From: Candidatus Nitrotoga sp. HW29
GTDB taxonomy: Bacteria; Pseudomonadota; Gammaproteobacteria; Burkholderiales; Gallionellaceae
Assembly (NCBI RefSeq): GCF_924101635.2
Contig: NZ_CAKMAA020000020.1
Span: 30,807 to 94,806 of the forward strand
Length of the DNA stretch: 64,000 nucleotides
Reading direction: 5' to 3'
Shown: positions 15,588 through 29,828 of the stretch, in pieces
Layout: each line of letters opens with the position of its first letter
Numbering within the stretch: the first letter of the stretch is position 1
Notes under the pieces: generated by a model
The model's input: only the letters and a program-made list of their open reading frames with translations
The model's database searches: none
What the model was told of the DNA's origin: nothing
Position numbers and translations under genes: made by a program

Positions 15588-17525
15588 ATGGATTTCCCGA
15601 AAAAATTCGATGTAATTATTGTGGGCGGCGGTCACGCCGGAACAGAGGCTGCGCTCGCTAGCGCACGCATGGGTTGCACCACTTTGTTACTCACGCATAA
15701 CATTGAAACACTCGGGATCATGTCATGCAATCCCTCCATTGGCGGCATAGGCAAGGGGCATTTGGTCAAGGAAATCGATGCTTTGGGTGGCGTTATGGCG
15801 GCAGCGGCTGATGAATCAGGCATCCAATTTCGCATTCTCAACTCCTCCAAAGGCCCGGCAGTGCGTGCCACGCGCGCTCAGGCGGATCGAATACTCTACA
15901 AGCAGGCTATTCGCAAGCGCTTGGAAAACACCCCTAACCTTTGGTTATTTCAGCAGGCGGTAGATGATTTGCTGGTAGACAATGGCAAGGTATGCGGGGT
16001 GTCTACCCAACTGGGCTTACGTTTTGCTGCAAAAACCATTGTCCTGACAACCGGGACTTTCCTTTCCGGCCTGATTCACATCGGACAGACCAACTACCAA
16101 GCAGGTCGGGCGGGTGATCCGCCCTCTTTTAGTCTAGCGCAATGTTTGCGTGAACTAAAATTGCCGATGGGTCGATTAAAGACTGGCACACCACCCCGTC
16201 TTGACGGGCGCAGCATTGATTATTCCGTGATGACCGAACAGCCTGGTGATATGCCGGTGCCGGTGTTCTCATTCACGGGACAAGTGCAACAGCATCCGCA
16301 ACAATTATCTTGCTGGATTACCCATACCAATCAACGCACGCACGATATTATTCGCGGTGGGTTAGATCGTTCCCCCATGTTCACCGGAGTAATCGAGGGT
16401 GTGGGGCCGCGCTATTGCCCGTCTATCGAAGACAAAATCACGCGCTTTGCCGACAAAGAATCGCACCAGATTTTTTTGGAACCGGAAGGGTTGACCACTC
16501 ACGAAATCTATCCAAACGGGATTTCCACAAGCTTACCTTTTGATGTACAGCTGGCACTAGTACGTTCCATAAAAGGCTTGGAAAATGCACATATCACCCG
16601 CCCTGGCTATGCAATTGAATATGATTATTTTGATCCGCGCGGCTTGAAGCACTCATTGGAAACCAAAGCGATAACCGACCTATTCTTTGCCGGCCAAATT
16701 AATGGCACCACAGGATACGAAGAAGCGGCCGCCCAGGGTTTGCTAGCGGGGATTAATGCCGCCCTGCGTGCGCTTGGCAAAGAAAGTTGGTGCCCGCGTC
16801 GCGACGAAGCCTATCTGGGCGTACTAGTAGATGATTTGATTACACGGGGCGTGTCTGAACCCTATCGTATGTTTACCAGTCGGGCCGAATATCGCCTGCA
16901 GCTGCGTGAGGATAATGCAGACCTGCGTTTAACCGAAATCGGTCGTAGTCTGGGTGTAGTAGATGATGTTCATTGGCAGGCATTTGAATTGAAGCGTGCC
17001 GCAATTACACGCGAACAAGAACGGCTGAAATCCATTTGGGTTAACCCCAAATTGTTACCGCAGGAAGATGCAGAACGTGTTCTGGGCAAAGGGATCGAGC
17101 GCGAATATGTGCTTCATGAACTTTTACGTCGTCCCGATGTAAGCTATGCCAGCCTGATGACTTTGCCTGGGGCAGGCGAACCGGTGGTCGATGAAAAAGT
17201 GGCAGAGCAGGTGGAAATTCAAGCAAAATATCACGGTTACATCGAACGACAGCGCGATGAAATCGCACGCAACGAGCATCATGAAAATATGCGATTACCT
17301 GGGGTGATGGATTATCGTACAGTGCTTGGCCTATCAATTGAGGTGCAACAAAAACTCAATCAACACATGCCGGAGACAATAGGGGAAGCGGCCCGTATTT
17401 CCGGAATCACACCCGCGGCGGTCTCTCTATTATTGGTTCATCTGAAACGCGGTTTTCGGAGTGATGTAATGACAACAGATATTAAAGAACCACCAGAAGG
17501 CGAGAAAGTGCAGCAAAGCGCGTGA
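15588..17525 (+). CDS. mnmG: tRNA uridine 5-carboxymethylaminomethyl modification enzyme MnmG
   Basis: 645 aa FAD protein (GidA). The N-terminal dinucleotide fold has [14 protein letters not shown] (about 9-22). Family blocks include [37 protein letters not shown] and [14 protein letters not shown]. With MnmE it builds cmnm5 or related groups at tRNA wobble U34. The C-terminal helical part is complete. Its stop overlaps the GTG start of rsmG by 3 bases, so the two are coupled. The operon continues through parAB. Confidence 0.96.
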   Translation: MDFPKKFDVIIVGGGHAGTEAALASARMGCTTLLLTHNIETLGIMSCNPSIGGIGKGHLVKEIDALGGVMAAAADESGIQFRILNSSKGPAVRATRAQADRILYKQAIRKRLENTPNLWLFQQAVDDLLVDNGKVCGVSTQLGLRFAAKTIVLTTGTFLSGLIHIGQTNYQAGRAGDPPSFSLAQCLRELKLPMGRLKTGTPPRLDGRSIDYSVMTEQPGDMPVPVFSFTGQVQQHPQQLSCWITHTNQRTHDIIRGGLDRSPMFTGVIEGVGPRYCPSIEDKITRFADKESHQIFLEPEGLTTHEIYPNGISTSLPFDVQLALVRSIKGLENAHITRPGYAIEYDYFDPRGLKHSLETKAITDLFFAGQINGTTGYEEAAAQGLLAGINAALRALGKESWCPRRDEAYLGVLVDDLITRGVSEPYRMFTSRAEYRLQLREDNADLRLTEIGRSLGVVDDVHWQAFELKRAAITREQERLKSIWVNPKLLPQEDAERVLGKGIEREYVLHELLRRPDVSYASLMTLPGAGEPVVDEKVAEQVEIQAKYHGYIERQRDEIARNEHHENMRLPGVMDYRTVLGLSIEVQQKLNQHMPETIGEAARISGITPAAVSLLLVHLKRGFRSDVMTTDIKEPPEGEKVQQSA

Positions 17526-18142
17526 ATCAAACCGATGAGCTGGCGCTAGGTATCGCACAACTGGGGCTGGATGTCGCACCAGATGTACAACACAAGCTAT
17601 TAAGTTATCTTGGAATGCTGCAGAAATGGAATCGGGTTTATAACCTGACGGCCATTCGTCAGCCCGAACAAATGATAAGCGGACATCTACTTGACAGTCT
17701 TGCCGTGTTGCCACATTTATGGCCTGGTCGTTGGCTAGACGTGGGTTGCGGTGCTGGCCTGCCCGGTATAATACTGGCGCTAATGCGCCCGGAATGGGCA
17801 TTCGTCCTGCTGGATAGCAATAGTAAAAAAACCAGCTTTGTGCAGCAAGTAAAAATAGAACTGGAACTACGCAACATAAATATTTATTGCACACGTGTGG
17901 AAGCTTGGCAGGCCAAGGAGAAATTCGACGGTATTATTTCCCGAGCTTTTGCAGAAACTGCAAAATTTGTTACGCTAACGCGTCATTTGCTGGATCAAAA
18001 AGGACGCTGGGTCGCCATGAAAGGCGTTCCGCAACAAGAACTGGAACGGTTGCCAAATAATGTCAGCATGGAACAAATTATTCCATTGCAGGTACCGGGG
18101 CTAGCCGCCACGCGCTGCCTGATTATGTTGAAACCCACTTGA
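17522..18142 (+). CDS. rsmG: 16S rRNA (guanine527-N7)-methyltransferase RsmG
   Basis: 206 aa Rossmann methyltransferase (GidB) with SAM-binding motif [12 protein letters not shown] (about 72-83) and RAEAF-type [11 protein letters not shown]. It methylates G527 of 16S rRNA. It starts with GTG overlapping the mnmG stop and ends three bases before parA. The order mnmG-rsmG-parA-parB is common near bacterial origins. Confidence 0.95.
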   Translation: MNQTDELALGIAQLGLDVAPDVQHKLLSYLGMLQKWNRVYNLTAIRQPEQMISGHLLDSLAVLPHLWPGRWLDVGCGAGLPGIILALMRPEWAFVLLDSNSKKTSFVQQVKIELELRNINIYCTRVEAWQAKEKFDGIISRAFAETAKFVTLTRHLLDQKGRWVAMKGVPQQELERLPNNVSMEQIIPLQVPGLAATRCLIMLKPT

Positions 18143-18145
18143 AAT

Positions 18146-18925
18146 ATGACAAAAATACTAGCAATTACCAATCAAAAAGGGGGGGTGGGCAAAACAACCA
18201 CATCCATTAATCTGGCTGCAAGCCTAGCGGCCGTTAAGCAACGTATATTACTGATTGATCTTGATCCCCAAGGTAATGCCACTATGGGCAGCGGTATAAA
18301 TAAGCGTGATCTGTCCGCAACCATTTACCACGTGTTACTGGGAAGCAAAACCTTACATGAAGTTCGCCTTCATTCGGAAGCCGGAAAATATGACGTGCTA
18401 CCCGCAAACCGCGACCTGGCTGGTGCCGAAATTGAACTGATTGATTTGCCACAGCGTGAAACCCGGCTTAAAGAAATTTTACAAGCCGTAACAACTGATT
18501 ATGATTATGTATTGATTGATTGTCCTCCCGCTTTAAATCTGCTTACCCTTAACGGGCTATGTGCGGCAAAATCAGTCATGATTCCGGTGCAATGCGAATA
18601 TTATGCACTGGAAGGGCTTAGCGATTTGGTCAACACAATCCGAAAGGTGCGGGCAAATCTTAACCCGGATCTTGAAATTGAAGGTTTGCTACGCACCATG
18701 TTCGATCCACGTAATACATTGGCTTTACAGGTATCCGAACAATTGCAACAACATTTCGGAGAGAAAGTTTATCGTACTATCATCCCGCGTAATGTGCGGT
18801 TAGCGGAAGCGCCCAGCTATGGTGTGCCGGTACTTCATCATGACAAACTTTCCAAAGGTGCGCAGGCCTATCTGGCTCTGGCGGGCGAATTGCTCAATAA
18901 GGCGGCGCAATCAATACCGGCTTAG
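18146..18925 (+). CDS. parA: Chromosome partitioning ATPase ParA (Soj)
   Basis: 259 aa deviant-Walker ATPase with KGGVGKTTTSINLA at the N-terminus, DLDPQGNAT and VLIDCPPALNLLTLN. It has no N-terminal DNA-binding extension, so it is the chromosomal Soj type. It works with ParB and parS to move the origins apart. Two parS-like sites occur in this window. parB follows after 12 bases. Confidence 0.95.
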   Translation: MTKILAITNQKGGVGKTTTSINLAASLAAVKQRILLIDLDPQGNATMGSGINKRDLSATIYHVLLGSKTLHEVRLHSEAGKYDVLPANRDLAGAEIELIDLPQRETRLKEILQAVTTDYDYVLIDCPPALNLLTLNGLCAAKSVMIPVQCEYYALEGLSDLVNTIRKVRANLNPDLEIEGLLRTMFDPRNTLALQVSEQLQQHFGEKVYRTIIPRNVRLAEAPSYGVPVLHHDKLSKGAQAYLALAGELLNKAAQSIPA

Positions 18926-18937
18926 GAAGGAAATGAC

Positions 18938-19780
18938 TTGGCAAAACCAAACAAAGGATTAGGACGCGGCTTGGATGTATTGTTGGCCGGTAGCGGCAAA
19001 GAGCAGGGCGACGTATTAAGTGAAATGAGGATTGATGAACTCAAGCCCGGCAAGTATCAGCCCCGCAGCCGAATGGATGAAGCTTCACTCAATGAATTAG
19101 CCGCTTCGATCAAAATACAGGGCGTTATGCAGCCAATTTTGGCACGTTTATTACCCAATGGTCATCACGAGATTATTGCCGGGGAACGCCGCTGGCGCGC
19201 CGCCCAACTGGCTGGCCTGGTTCAAGTGCCGGTATTGGTGCGCAAGGTTGCAGACAACGCTGCACTGGCCATGGCGTTAATCGAGAACATACAGCGCGAG
19301 GATCTAAATCCCTTAGAAGAAGCAATCGGTATTCAGCGTCTGATAGATGAATTCAAGATGACACACATGGCTGCCGCCGATGCGGTAGGGCGTTCGCGCA
19401 GTGCGACCAGCAATCTGTTGCGCCTGCTCAAGCTACCGCAATCAGTGCAACACATGTTAATAAGTGGTAGCCTCGATATGGGCCACGCTCGAGCGCTACT
19501 CGCGCTGGATAGTGCACAGCAGATCACTGCCGCCAACAAAATTGTAGCGGATGAGCTATCGGTGCGCGAGGCAGAAAAGCTGGTACAGGATTTGCTTAAC
19601 CCCGTACTACAACACAAGAAAATCAAACCCAGTCGTGATATCCTGCAATTGCAGGAAGATATTGCCCAACATCTCGGTACCCATGTACAAATCAAAACAG
19701 GTAAAAAAGGCACAGGAAAGCTGGTTATCAACTACACCAGCCATGATCATTTGGCCGACCTAATCGCACGTTGGAAATAG
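18938..19780 (+). CDS. parB: Chromosome partitioning protein ParB (Spo0J)
   Basis: 280 aa CTPase and parS-binding protein. The N-terminal ParB/Srx domain has the box GERRWRAAQLAG and ENIQREDLNPLEEA. A helix-turn-helix follows (VGRSRSATSNLLRLLKLP), then a C-terminal dimer domain. The start is TTG with AGGAAGG upstream; no in-frame ATG lies nearby that keeps the family start MAKPNKGLGRGLD. Last gene of the mnmG-rsmG-parAB group; atpI follows after a short gap. Confidence 0.95.
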   Translation: MAKPNKGLGRGLDVLLAGSGKEQGDVLSEMRIDELKPGKYQPRSRMDEASLNELAASIKIQGVMQPILARLLPNGHHEIIAGERRWRAAQLAGLVQVPVLVRKVADNAALAMALIENIQREDLNPLEEAIGIQRLIDEFKMTHMAAADAVGRSRSATSNLLRLLKLPQSVQHMLISGSLDMGHARALLALDSAQQITAANKIVADELSVREAEKLVQDLLNPVLQHKKIKPSRDILQLQEDIAQHLGTHVQIKTGKKGTGKLVINYTSHDHLADLIARWK

Positions 19781-19826
19781 ATCTCTGAAAATAAATCGTT
19801 GACGCCGGCAAGCGAGATTGAGTAGA

Positions 19827-21073
<1,247 letters not shown>

Positions 21074-21118
21074 AAAATTATAAATTTATTTTCTTAAACA
21101 CTTAACTTTTACTGATAG

Positions 21119-21373
<255 letters not shown>

Positions 21374-21407
21374 GCCTGCGTACGTTTAATCAAGGAAAGG
21401 TTTTTGC

Positions 21408-21878
21408 ATGAACATTAATGCGACCCTTATCGGCCAAACGATCATGTTTGCATTGTTTGTTTGGTTTTGCATGAAGTTTGTGTGGCCACCCATCATGGCA
21501 GCGCTGGATGCACGCAATAAGCGGATTGCAGATGGTTTGGCTGCAGCGGAACGCGGTAAAAATGACTTGGCGTTAGCTGCCAAGCGCTCCGCTGAAATTC
21601 TCCGCGAAGCAAAAGAGAAAGTGTCTGAAATAATTGCATCAGGTGATAAGCGGGCGAGTGAAATTATCGAAGAAGCCAAAATACAAGCTAAGCTAGAGGG
21701 CGACCGGATCATTACAGCAGCCAAAGCTGAAGTTGAGCAGGAGATATTTCGCGCCAAAGAACAATTGCGGACGCAAGTGTCCGCAATTGCATTGGCTGGG
21801 GCAGGCAAAATTCTGGGTCGCGAAATAGACGCCACAGCACATAACGATTTGCTTGATAAGCTCGTAGCGGAAATTTAA
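21408..21878 (+). CDS. atpF: ATP synthase Fo subunit b
   Basis: 156 aa. One N-terminal membrane helix (about 5-27) is followed by a long charged coiled coil (about 35-140) that forms the peripheral stalk. It links Fo to delta and alpha. Six bases separate it from atpH. Confidence 0.95.
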   Translation: MNINATLIGQTIMFALFVWFCMKFVWPPIMAALDARNKRIADGLAAAERGKNDLALAAKRSAEILREAKEKVSEIIASGDKRASEIIEEAKIQAKLEGDRIITAAKAEVEQEIFRAKEQLRTQVSAIALAGAGKILGREIDATAHNDLLDKLVAEI

Positions 21879-21883
21879 ATATT

Positions 21884-22417
21884 ATGGCTGAAGCTATTAC
21901 TGTCGCGCGTCCCTATGCTCAAGCTGTATTTGATGAAGCACGCAAGCTTGGCGACTTGAAGGGGTGGTCGGATATACTGCAATCAGTCGCTCAAGCAGTG
22001 ATTAATCCCGAAATTCGTGCAATTATTACCAGTCCACGTGCAGTCAAAAGCCAATTAACAGAACTGATATTAGCACTTTGCGGTGACAAGATAAGCGAAG
22101 CTCAACAAAACTTTATCAAGTTGCTTATAGAAAGTCAGCGCCTCTCTCTGTTACCAGAAATCGTAATGCTGTTCGAGATAATGCGAGCTGAAGCAGAGAA
22201 AAATGTGGACGTCGTGGTGACTTCCGCTTTCGATTTAAGCGAAGCGCAAAAGCAAAAAATTACTGCTGCGCTAAAAAAACGCATGGGCCGTGAAATCAAG
22301 CTAAGCTGTGAAACTGACCGCAAATTATTAGGCGGAATAATTATCCGCGCCGGTGACAAAGTGATTGATGGTTCTGCACGCACTCACCTTTCCGAGTTAG
22401 CCAACGCCTTGGCTTAA
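21884..22417 (+). CDS. atpH: ATP synthase F1 subunit delta
   Basis: 177 aa. The N-terminal helical domain has the [10 protein letters not shown] motif and the C-terminal part has [23 protein letters not shown]. It caps F1 and holds the b stalk. Length and place are normal. Confidence 0.95.
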   Translation: MAEAITVARPYAQAVFDEARKLGDLKGWSDILQSVAQAVINPEIRAIITSPRAVKSQLTELILALCGDKISEAQQNFIKLLIESQRLSLLPEIVMLFEIMRAEAEKNVDVVVTSAFDLSEAQKQKITAALKKRMGREIKLSCETDRKLLGGIIIRAGDKVIDGSARTHLSELANALA

Positions 22418-22448
22418 TGGCAGATTTATTGAAATTAAGGAACAGCAG

Positions 22449-23990
22449 ATGAAGCTCAACCCTTCTGAAATTAGTAATTTGATTCGCAGCCGCATCGAAA
22501 ATTTCGACGCGCTATCCCAAGCACGCACGGAAGGTACGGTGGTTAGCGTAACGGATGGTATCGTACGTATTCACGGCCTATCAGACGTAATGCAGGGCGA
22601 AATGCTTGAATTTCCCGGTAATACCTTCGGTCTGGCGCTCAATCTAGAGCGTGACTCTGTTGGCTCAGTGGTGCTGGGCGACTATGAGCATATTACCGAA
22701 GGCGACACGGTCAAATGCACTGGCCGAATTCTGGAAGTACCCGTCGGCCCTGAGTTGATCGGGCGCGTAGTAAATGCCCTCGGACAGCCTATTGACGGTA
22801 AAGGTCCGGTCAACGCTAAAATGACCGATAAAATAGAAAAGGTTGCACCCGGTGTAATTGACCGCAAATCCGTGTCACAACCCGTGCAGACCGGCTTAAA
22901 AGCCATTGACTCTATGGTTCCGGTTGGTCGCGGTCAGCGCGAACTGATCATTGGTGATCGGCAGACCGGAAAGACTGCCGTGGCAATAGATGCCATCATC
23001 AATCAAAAAGGTCAGAACATGACCTGCATCTACGTTGCGATCGGTCAAAAAGCTTCTACTGTCGCCAACGTAGTACGCAAACTGGAAGAACATGGCGCGA
23101 TGGAATACACCATTGTCGTTGTGGCAACCGCTTCTGATTCTGCGGCAATGCAATTTCTGGCACCATACGCCGGTTGTACTATGGGCGAATACTATCGCGA
23201 TCGTGGCCAAGATGCACTGATTGTCTATGACGACCTAACCAAACAAGCATGGGCTTATCGCCAAATATCATTACTGTTACGTCGACCACCGGGTCGTGAA
23301 GCCTACCCTGGTGACGTATTCTACTTACATTCCCGTTTACTTGAGCGTGGTGCACGGGTAAATGAAGAATATGTTGAAAAATTTACCAATGGTGAAGTCA
23401 AAGGGAAAACGGGTTCGCTGACTGCGCTACCGGTGATTGAAACTGCTGCTGGAGACGTATCTGCTTTTGTTCCCACCAACGTAATTTCCATTACCGACGG
23501 TCAGATTTTCCTGGAAACAGATTTATTCAATGCAGGTATCCGTCCTGCGATCAACGCCGGTATTTCAGTGTCACGCGTTGGCGGTGCAGCACAAACTAAA
23601 GTCATCAAAAAACTGGGCGGCGGCGTACGTTTGGCATTGGCACAGTATCGCGAATTGGCTGCTTTCGCACAATTCGCTTCTGATTTGGATGAAGCCACTC
23701 GCAAACAGCTGGAACGTGGCCGTCTGGTAATGGAGTTGATGAAACAATCACAATATGCACCATTATCCGTAGCAGAAATGGCAATAACCTTGTTTGCGAT
23801 AAACAAAGGTTCCTTCGATGATGTTCCGATGAACAAAGTTCTGGCATTTGAAATCGGGCTGCATGCGTTCGTGAAATCCCAATACAAGACCTTGGAAGAA
23901 GCTATCGAGTCCAGTAAAGATTTGTCTGCTGACAACGAAAAAGTCTTGATTGCTGCAATTGAGAAATTCAAGTCCACTGCAGTTTACTAA
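22449..23990 (+). CDS. atpA: ATP synthase F1 subunit alpha
   Basis: 513 aa non-catalytic nucleotide-binding subunit with Walker A GDRQTGKT (about 170-177), the signature [17 protein letters not shown] and the arginine-finger region. Typical length, ribosome site AAGGAACAG. Confidence 0.97.
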   Translation: MKLNPSEISNLIRSRIENFDALSQARTEGTVVSVTDGIVRIHGLSDVMQGEMLEFPGNTFGLALNLERDSVGSVVLGDYEHITEGDTVKCTGRILEVPVGPELIGRVVNALGQPIDGKGPVNAKMTDKIEKVAPGVIDRKSVSQPVQTGLKAIDSMVPVGRGQRELIIGDRQTGKTAVAIDAIINQKGQNMTCIYVAIGQKASTVANVVRKLEEHGAMEYTIVVVATASDSAAMQFLAPYAGCTMGEYYRDRGQDALIVYDDLTKQAWAYRQISLLLRRPPGREAYPGDVFYLHSRLLERGARVNEEYVEKFTNGEVKGKTGSLTALPVIETAAGDVSAFVPTNVISITDGQIFLETDLFNAGIRPAINAGISVSRVGGAAQTKVIKKLGGGVRLALAQYRELAAFAQFASDLDEATRKQLERGRLVMELMKQSQYAPLSVAEMAITLFAINKGSFDDVPMNKVLAFEIGLHAFVKSQYKTLEEAIESSKDLSADNEKVLIAAIEKFKSTAVY

Positions 23991-24005
23991 GCTGGAGTCA
24001 CGATA

Positions 24006-24875
24006 ATGGCTGGCAGCAAAGAAATACGAAATAAAATCAAGAGCGTTGAAAATACGCGCAAGATTACGCGAGCGATGGAGATGGTGGCTGCCTCCAAGAT
24101 GCGTAAAGCTCAAGAGCGTATGCGTGCCGCGCGCCCTTACGCGGAAAAAATACGTCAGGTTGCAGCGCATTTGTCACGCGCTAATCCAGAATATAAGCAT
24201 CCATTTCTGGTAAAACGCGATGTCATCAAAAATGTTGCTGTAATTATTATTACCTCGGACAAAGGATTATGTGGCGGCCTTAATACCAACGTTCTGCGTC
24301 TGGTGGTGGGACGAATGAAGGAATTAGAAGGCGAAAGCAAAGGTGTCAGCGTATGCGCGATTGGCAATAAAGGATTTAGCTTTATGTCTCGTATCGGTGC
24401 AAAAGTTAAATCGCATATGACCGGGTTGGGAGACATTCCGCACATCGAAAATTTGATTGGAGCGGTCAAGGTAATGCTGGACGCATACACTGCCGGCGAA
24501 ATTGACGCAGTTTATATTAGTTATAACGGTTTCATTAACACCATGAAACAAGAGCCCAGAATTGAGCAATTACTGCCGCTCTCAAGTAAGAATCTAGAGC
24601 CTGCAAATGGCAGTACATGGGATTATATTTATGAACCTGATGCCAAGATCATAGTTGATGAATTGCTGGTACGCTATATTGAATCATTAGTTTATAACGC
24701 AGTAACTGAAAATCAGGCATCCGAACAAAGTGCACGTATGGTAGCAATGAAGGCTGCATCCGATAATGCGAAGGAAGTAATAGGCGAACTTAAGCTGATT
24801 TACAATAAAGCACGTCAAGCAGCGATTACCAAGGAAATTTCAGAAATTGTTGGTGGCGCAGCAGCAGTAAGTTAA
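24006..24875 (+). CDS. atpG: ATP synthase F1 subunit gamma
   Basis: 289 aa central rotor shaft. The N-terminal helix has [30 protein letters not shown], the Rossmann-like middle has [11 protein letters not shown] and the C-terminal helix has [14 protein letters not shown]. The next gene, atpD, starts only after an unusually long gap of 212 bases. Confidence 0.96.
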   Translation: MAGSKEIRNKIKSVENTRKITRAMEMVAASKMRKAQERMRAARPYAEKIRQVAAHLSRANPEYKHPFLVKRDVIKNVAVIIITSDKGLCGGLNTNVLRLVVGRMKELEGESKGVSVCAIGNKGFSFMSRIGAKVKSHMTGLGDIPHIENLIGAVKVMLDAYTAGEIDAVYISYNGFINTMKQEPRIEQLLPLSSKNLEPANGSTWDYIYEPDAKIIVDELLVRYIESLVYNAVTENQASEQSARMVAMKAASDNAKEVIGELKLIYNKARQAAITKEISEIVGGAAAVS

Positions 24876-26509
<1,634 letters not shown>

Positions 26510-26556
26510 GATTTAACGCTATAATTGAACCAAGCGTCGTAGTAATAAGGAAAATT

Positions 26557-26985
26557 ATGGCAATGACTGTTCATGTTGATGTGGTGAGCGCAGAAGAGTC
26601 CATTTTCTCTGGCCTTGTAGAAATGGTTGTCGTTCCCGGTGAAATGGGCGAACTAGGAATCTACCCACGTCATGCACCACTACTAACACGCATTAAACCA
26701 GGTTCGGTACGCCTCAAATTGCCGGATCAAAACGAATTGATGCTGATTTACGTTTCTGGCGGAATGCTAGAAGTTCAGCCCAGCGTGGTTACAATTTTAG
26801 CTGATACCGCCATTCGCGGTGCAGACTTGGATGAAGCACGCTCGCTCGCAGCTAAGCATGCAGCGGAAGAAGCCATGAAGAACCGTGCTTCTGATATTGA
26901 CTACGCTACCGCGCAAGCCGAGCTATCTGAAGCACTTGCCCAATTACAAGCAATTCAGAAAATGCGCAAGCAACAATCCCATTAA
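26557..26985 (+). CDS. atpC: ATP synthase F1 subunit epsilon
   Basis: 142 aa. The N-terminal beta-sandwich has [35 protein letters not shown], and the two-helix C-terminal domain can inhibit ATP hydrolysis in relatives. Last gene of the operon, followed by a terminator. Confidence 0.96.
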   Translation: MAMTVHVDVVSAEESIFSGLVEMVVVPGEMGELGIYPRHAPLLTRIKPGSVRLKLPDQNELMLIYVSGGMLEVQPSVVTILADTAIRGADLDEARSLAAKHAAEEAMKNRASDIDYATAQAELSEALAQLQAIQKMRKQQSH

Positions 26986-27014
26986 GCCAGCTGAATTAAT
27001 ATGATTCGCAAATG

Positions 27015-27038
27015 AAAGCGGCTTAGGCTGCTTTTTTT
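27015..27038 (+). terminator. Rho-independent terminator of the atp operon
   Basis: AAAGCGGC, loop TTAG, GCTGCTTT (8-bp stem with one G-U), then TTTTTT. It lies 29 bases after the atpC stop. Confidence 0.85.
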
Positions 27039-27077
27039 GTTTATACTTCTTTACCAATTTTCATATTACATACAATC

Positions 27078-28451
27078 ATGACCGCACTTAACATCGTCAT
27101 TCTTGCTGCTGGCAGAGGGCAGCGCATGCACTCCGATAAACCAAAAGTGCTGCATTCCTTGGCTGGTCGCCCACTACTGCAACATGTACTCGATACCGCT
27201 GTTCAATTTGCTTCCGGTATAACCTGCGTGGTGTATGGTCATGGGGGCGAAGCCGTACCACAAGCGATGGCAAACTATGAGGCTGAATTTGTTTTGCAGG
27301 CACCGCAACTCGGGACTGGCCACGCGGTACAGCAAGCGCTACCATACTTAAATGATCATACCTTGACGTTGGTGCTGTATGGCGATGTGCCACTTATTCA
27401 GCCCGGGACACTGGAGAAAATGTTGGGGGAGCAGCAAGCACTTACCCTACTCACCATTCACCTTGACAACCCCACCGGTTACGGTCGTATCGTGCGCGAT
27501 AGCGTAGACAATGTACGTTGCATAGTAGAAGAAAAGGACGCCACTACAGACCAGCGCACCATCCGCGAAATTAATACAGGCATCCTTGCCGTTCCCACTC
27601 ATCTACTACGTAACTGGTTATCGAAGTTACGCAATGACAATGTACAAGGTGAGTACTATCTGACCGACATCGTCGCCATGGCCGTGGCACAAGGCATCGC
27701 AGTACGTACCGTGCAACCCGCGCATGAATGGGAAGTAGTCGGTGTCAACAACAAAGCACAACTGGCCGAACTGGAACGTACCTGGCAATATGAACAGGCG
27801 CACCAACTATTAGTACACGGTGTTACCTTGGCTGACCCTGCACGCCTTGATGTACGCGGTAAACTGGTCTGCGGACGTGATGTTGAAATTGATGTTGGCT
27901 GCATCTTCGAAGGCGATGTCTATCTAGGAAATGGCGTGCGAGTAGGCGCTTACAGCGTTATAAAAGATACTCACATTGGCGCCAATACCTACATCGAACC
28001 CTATAGCCATATTGATCAAGTAAATATCGGTGAAAACTGCCGTATTGGTCCTTATGCCCGCCTGCGACCCGGCAGCAAACTAAATAACGACGTGCATATT
28101 GGAAACTTTGTCGAAGTAAAAAACAGTGAAATTGCCGCCAGCAGCAAAGCTAACCATTTAAGCTATATTGGTGACAGCAACGTCGGTAGCCGCGTTAATA
28201 TAGGCGCAGGTACGATCACCTGCAATTATGATGGCGCAAACAAGCATCGTACGATTATCGAAGATGATGTTTTTATCGGCTCCAATACACAGCTGGTAGC
28301 GCCAGTAAAAATCGGATGTGGTGCCACTATAGGTGCAGGTTCAACTATTACGCGCGACGCACCGGAAGGAGAATTGACCCTGTCACGTGCACAACAAATT
28401 ACTTTGCCGGGCTGGCGGAGACCAAGCAAGAAAAATAATATACCTAAATAG
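27078..28451 (+). CDS. glmU: Bifunctional N-acetylglucosamine-1-phosphate uridyltransferase/glucosamine-1-phosphate acetyltransferase
   Basis: 457 aa. The N-terminal pyrophosphorylase domain has [18 protein letters not shown]; the C-terminal left-handed beta-helix of hexapeptide repeats (about 250-440) is the acetyltransferase. It makes UDP-GlcNAc for peptidoglycan and LPS. It stands alone behind the atp terminator and converges with mnmE. glmS, often next to it, is not in the window. Confidence 0.96.
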   Translation: MTALNIVILAAGRGQRMHSDKPKVLHSLAGRPLLQHVLDTAVQFASGITCVVYGHGGEAVPQAMANYEAEFVLQAPQLGTGHAVQQALPYLNDHTLTLVLYGDVPLIQPGTLEKMLGEQQALTLLTIHLDNPTGYGRIVRDSVDNVRCIVEEKDATTDQRTIREINTGILAVPTHLLRNWLSKLRNDNVQGEYYLTDIVAMAVAQGIAVRTVQPAHEWEVVGVNNKAQLAELERTWQYEQAHQLLVHGVTLADPARLDVRGKLVCGRDVEIDVGCIFEGDVYLGNGVRVGAYSVIKDTHIGANTYIEPYSHIDQVNIGENCRIGPYARLRPGSKLNNDVHIGNFVEVKNSEIAASSKANHLSYIGDSNVGSRVNIGAGTITCNYDGANKHRTIIEDDVFIGSNTQLVAPVKIGCGATIGAGSTITRDAPEGELTLSRAQQITLPGWRRPSKKNNIPK

Positions 28452-28461
28452 ATTAGACCAT

Positions 28462-28485
28462 ACTTACAAGGTAAGTTTTTATTTT
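28462..28485 (+). terminator. Terminator between convergent glmU and mnmE
   Basis: ACTTAC, loop AAG, GTAAGT, followed by TTTTATTTT. It starts 10 bases after the glmU stop and its U-tract runs over the mnmE stop codon. The short stem of 6 bp makes it moderate. Confidence 0.6.
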
Positions 28486-29828
28486 CCGATGCAAAACCGG
28501 CTAAATATTTCACCGAGTAGATCATCCGCACTAAATTCGCCTGTAATAGAATTCAGTTTTTCTTGAGCAAGTCTCAGCTCTTCCGCGCACAGTTCCGGAC
28601 GATTTATTTCCCCTGCTGCCCGCTGCAAATGGTCACGTGCGTTCAATAATGCATAGATATGGCGTTCACGCGCCATAAAAATACCTGCCTCTTGATGCCA
28701 ACCAAGCAGTGACAACAACTCATTACGCAGAAGTTCAAGCCCCTCGCCAGTTTTAGCCGACAGATAAATGTGACATTCGTCATCCTGCTCTTTTACATAG
28801 GCGTGCTGAGCAAGCAAATCAACTTTATTAAAAACATATAATCGCGGAATTTCGCTCGGCAATTCGTCTAAAATTTTCTGATCATCCTCAGTCATCCCGT
28901 AGCTGGCATCCAACAGAATCAGGATAGCATCCGCTTTTTTTAGCGCTTCATATGTACGCGCAATCCCCATCTGCTCCACGGCGTCCTCTGCCTTGCGCAA
29001 GCCCGCCGTATCTATAATATGCAACGGCACCCCCCCGATCTGAATAGAGCGGCTAATAAGATCACGCGTAGTGCCTGGGAATTCACTCACTAACGCGGCA
29101 TCTTCCCCACTTAATCGGTTAAGCAGGCTCGACTTCCCTACATTAGGTTGGCCAACCAGCACAATATGTGCTCCCTCTCGCAACAGGCTCCCCTGTTGTG
29201 CCAAACTCAAAATCTTTTCTAATTCTGCATGCAATACGACTAGTCGTGTATCACGCTGTGTGATAGTTAAAGCATCAATCTCTTCTTCCGGAAAATCCAA
29301 CATGGCCTCGATCAACATACGTAACGCCACTAACTCGCCCACTAAGTAATGAATCGCCTGAGAAAATTCGCCTTGTAACGAACGCATGGCACTGCGCGCA
29401 GCCTGGCTGGTGGTCGCAGCTATCAGGTCAGCTACGCTTTCTGCTTGCGCCAAATCGAGTTTTTCATTTAGAAATGCACGTTGTGTAAATTCACCCGGCT
29501 GGGCGAGGCGAGCCCCAATCTCAAGACAGCGCTGTAACACCAATTGCAATATGGCTGTACCGCCATGTCCTTGCAATTCTAAAATATCTTCGCCGGTATA
29601 AGAGTGTGGCGCAGGAAAGAACAGAGCGATACCTTGATCCAAAACTTGCCCTTGTGCATCCAGAAATGATGCATATGTCGCGCATCGTGGCACTGGTACT
29701 TTCCCTAATAGAGTTTGTACCAATAAAGAAAGGTCATGCCCGGATAATCTGACTACGCCAATACCACCTTGTCCATGAGGGGTAGCGATTGCGGCAATAA
29801 CATCAGGCTTTAACTGCACCTTTGACAT
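28479..29828 (-). CDS. mnmE: tRNA modification GTPase MnmE
   Basis: 449 aa. The N-terminal tetrahydrofolate-binding domain has IAAIATPHGQGGIGVVRLSG; the G domain has GQPNVGKSSLLN, DTAGL and NKVD; the C-terminal motif FCIGK carries the C-x-G-K end. It partners MnmG, which is 11 kb away here. The start at ATG 29828 fits the family and overlaps the yidC 3' end by 26 bases; five more codons are possible upstream. Confidence 0.96.
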   Translation of the reverse strand: MSKVQLKPDVIAAIATPHGQGGIGVVRLSGHDLSLLVQTLLGKVPVPRCATYASFLDAQGQVLDQGIALFFPAPHSYTGEDILELQGHGGTAILQLVLQRCLEIGARLAQPGEFTQRAFLNEKLDLAQAESVADLIAATTSQAARSAMRSLQGEFSQAIHYLVGELVALRMLIEAMLDFPEEEIDALTITQRDTRLVVLHAELEKILSLAQQGSLLREGAHIVLVGQPNVGKSSLLNRLSGEDAALVSEFPGTTRDLISRSIQIGGVPLHIIDTAGLRKAEDAVEQMGIARTYEALKKADAILILLDASYGMTEDDQKILDELPSEIPRLYVFNKVDLLAQHAYVKEQDDECHIYLSAKTGEGLELLRNELLSLLGWHQEAGIFMARERHIYALLNARDHLQRAAGEINRPELCAEELRLAQEKLNSITGEFSADDLLGEIFSRFCIGK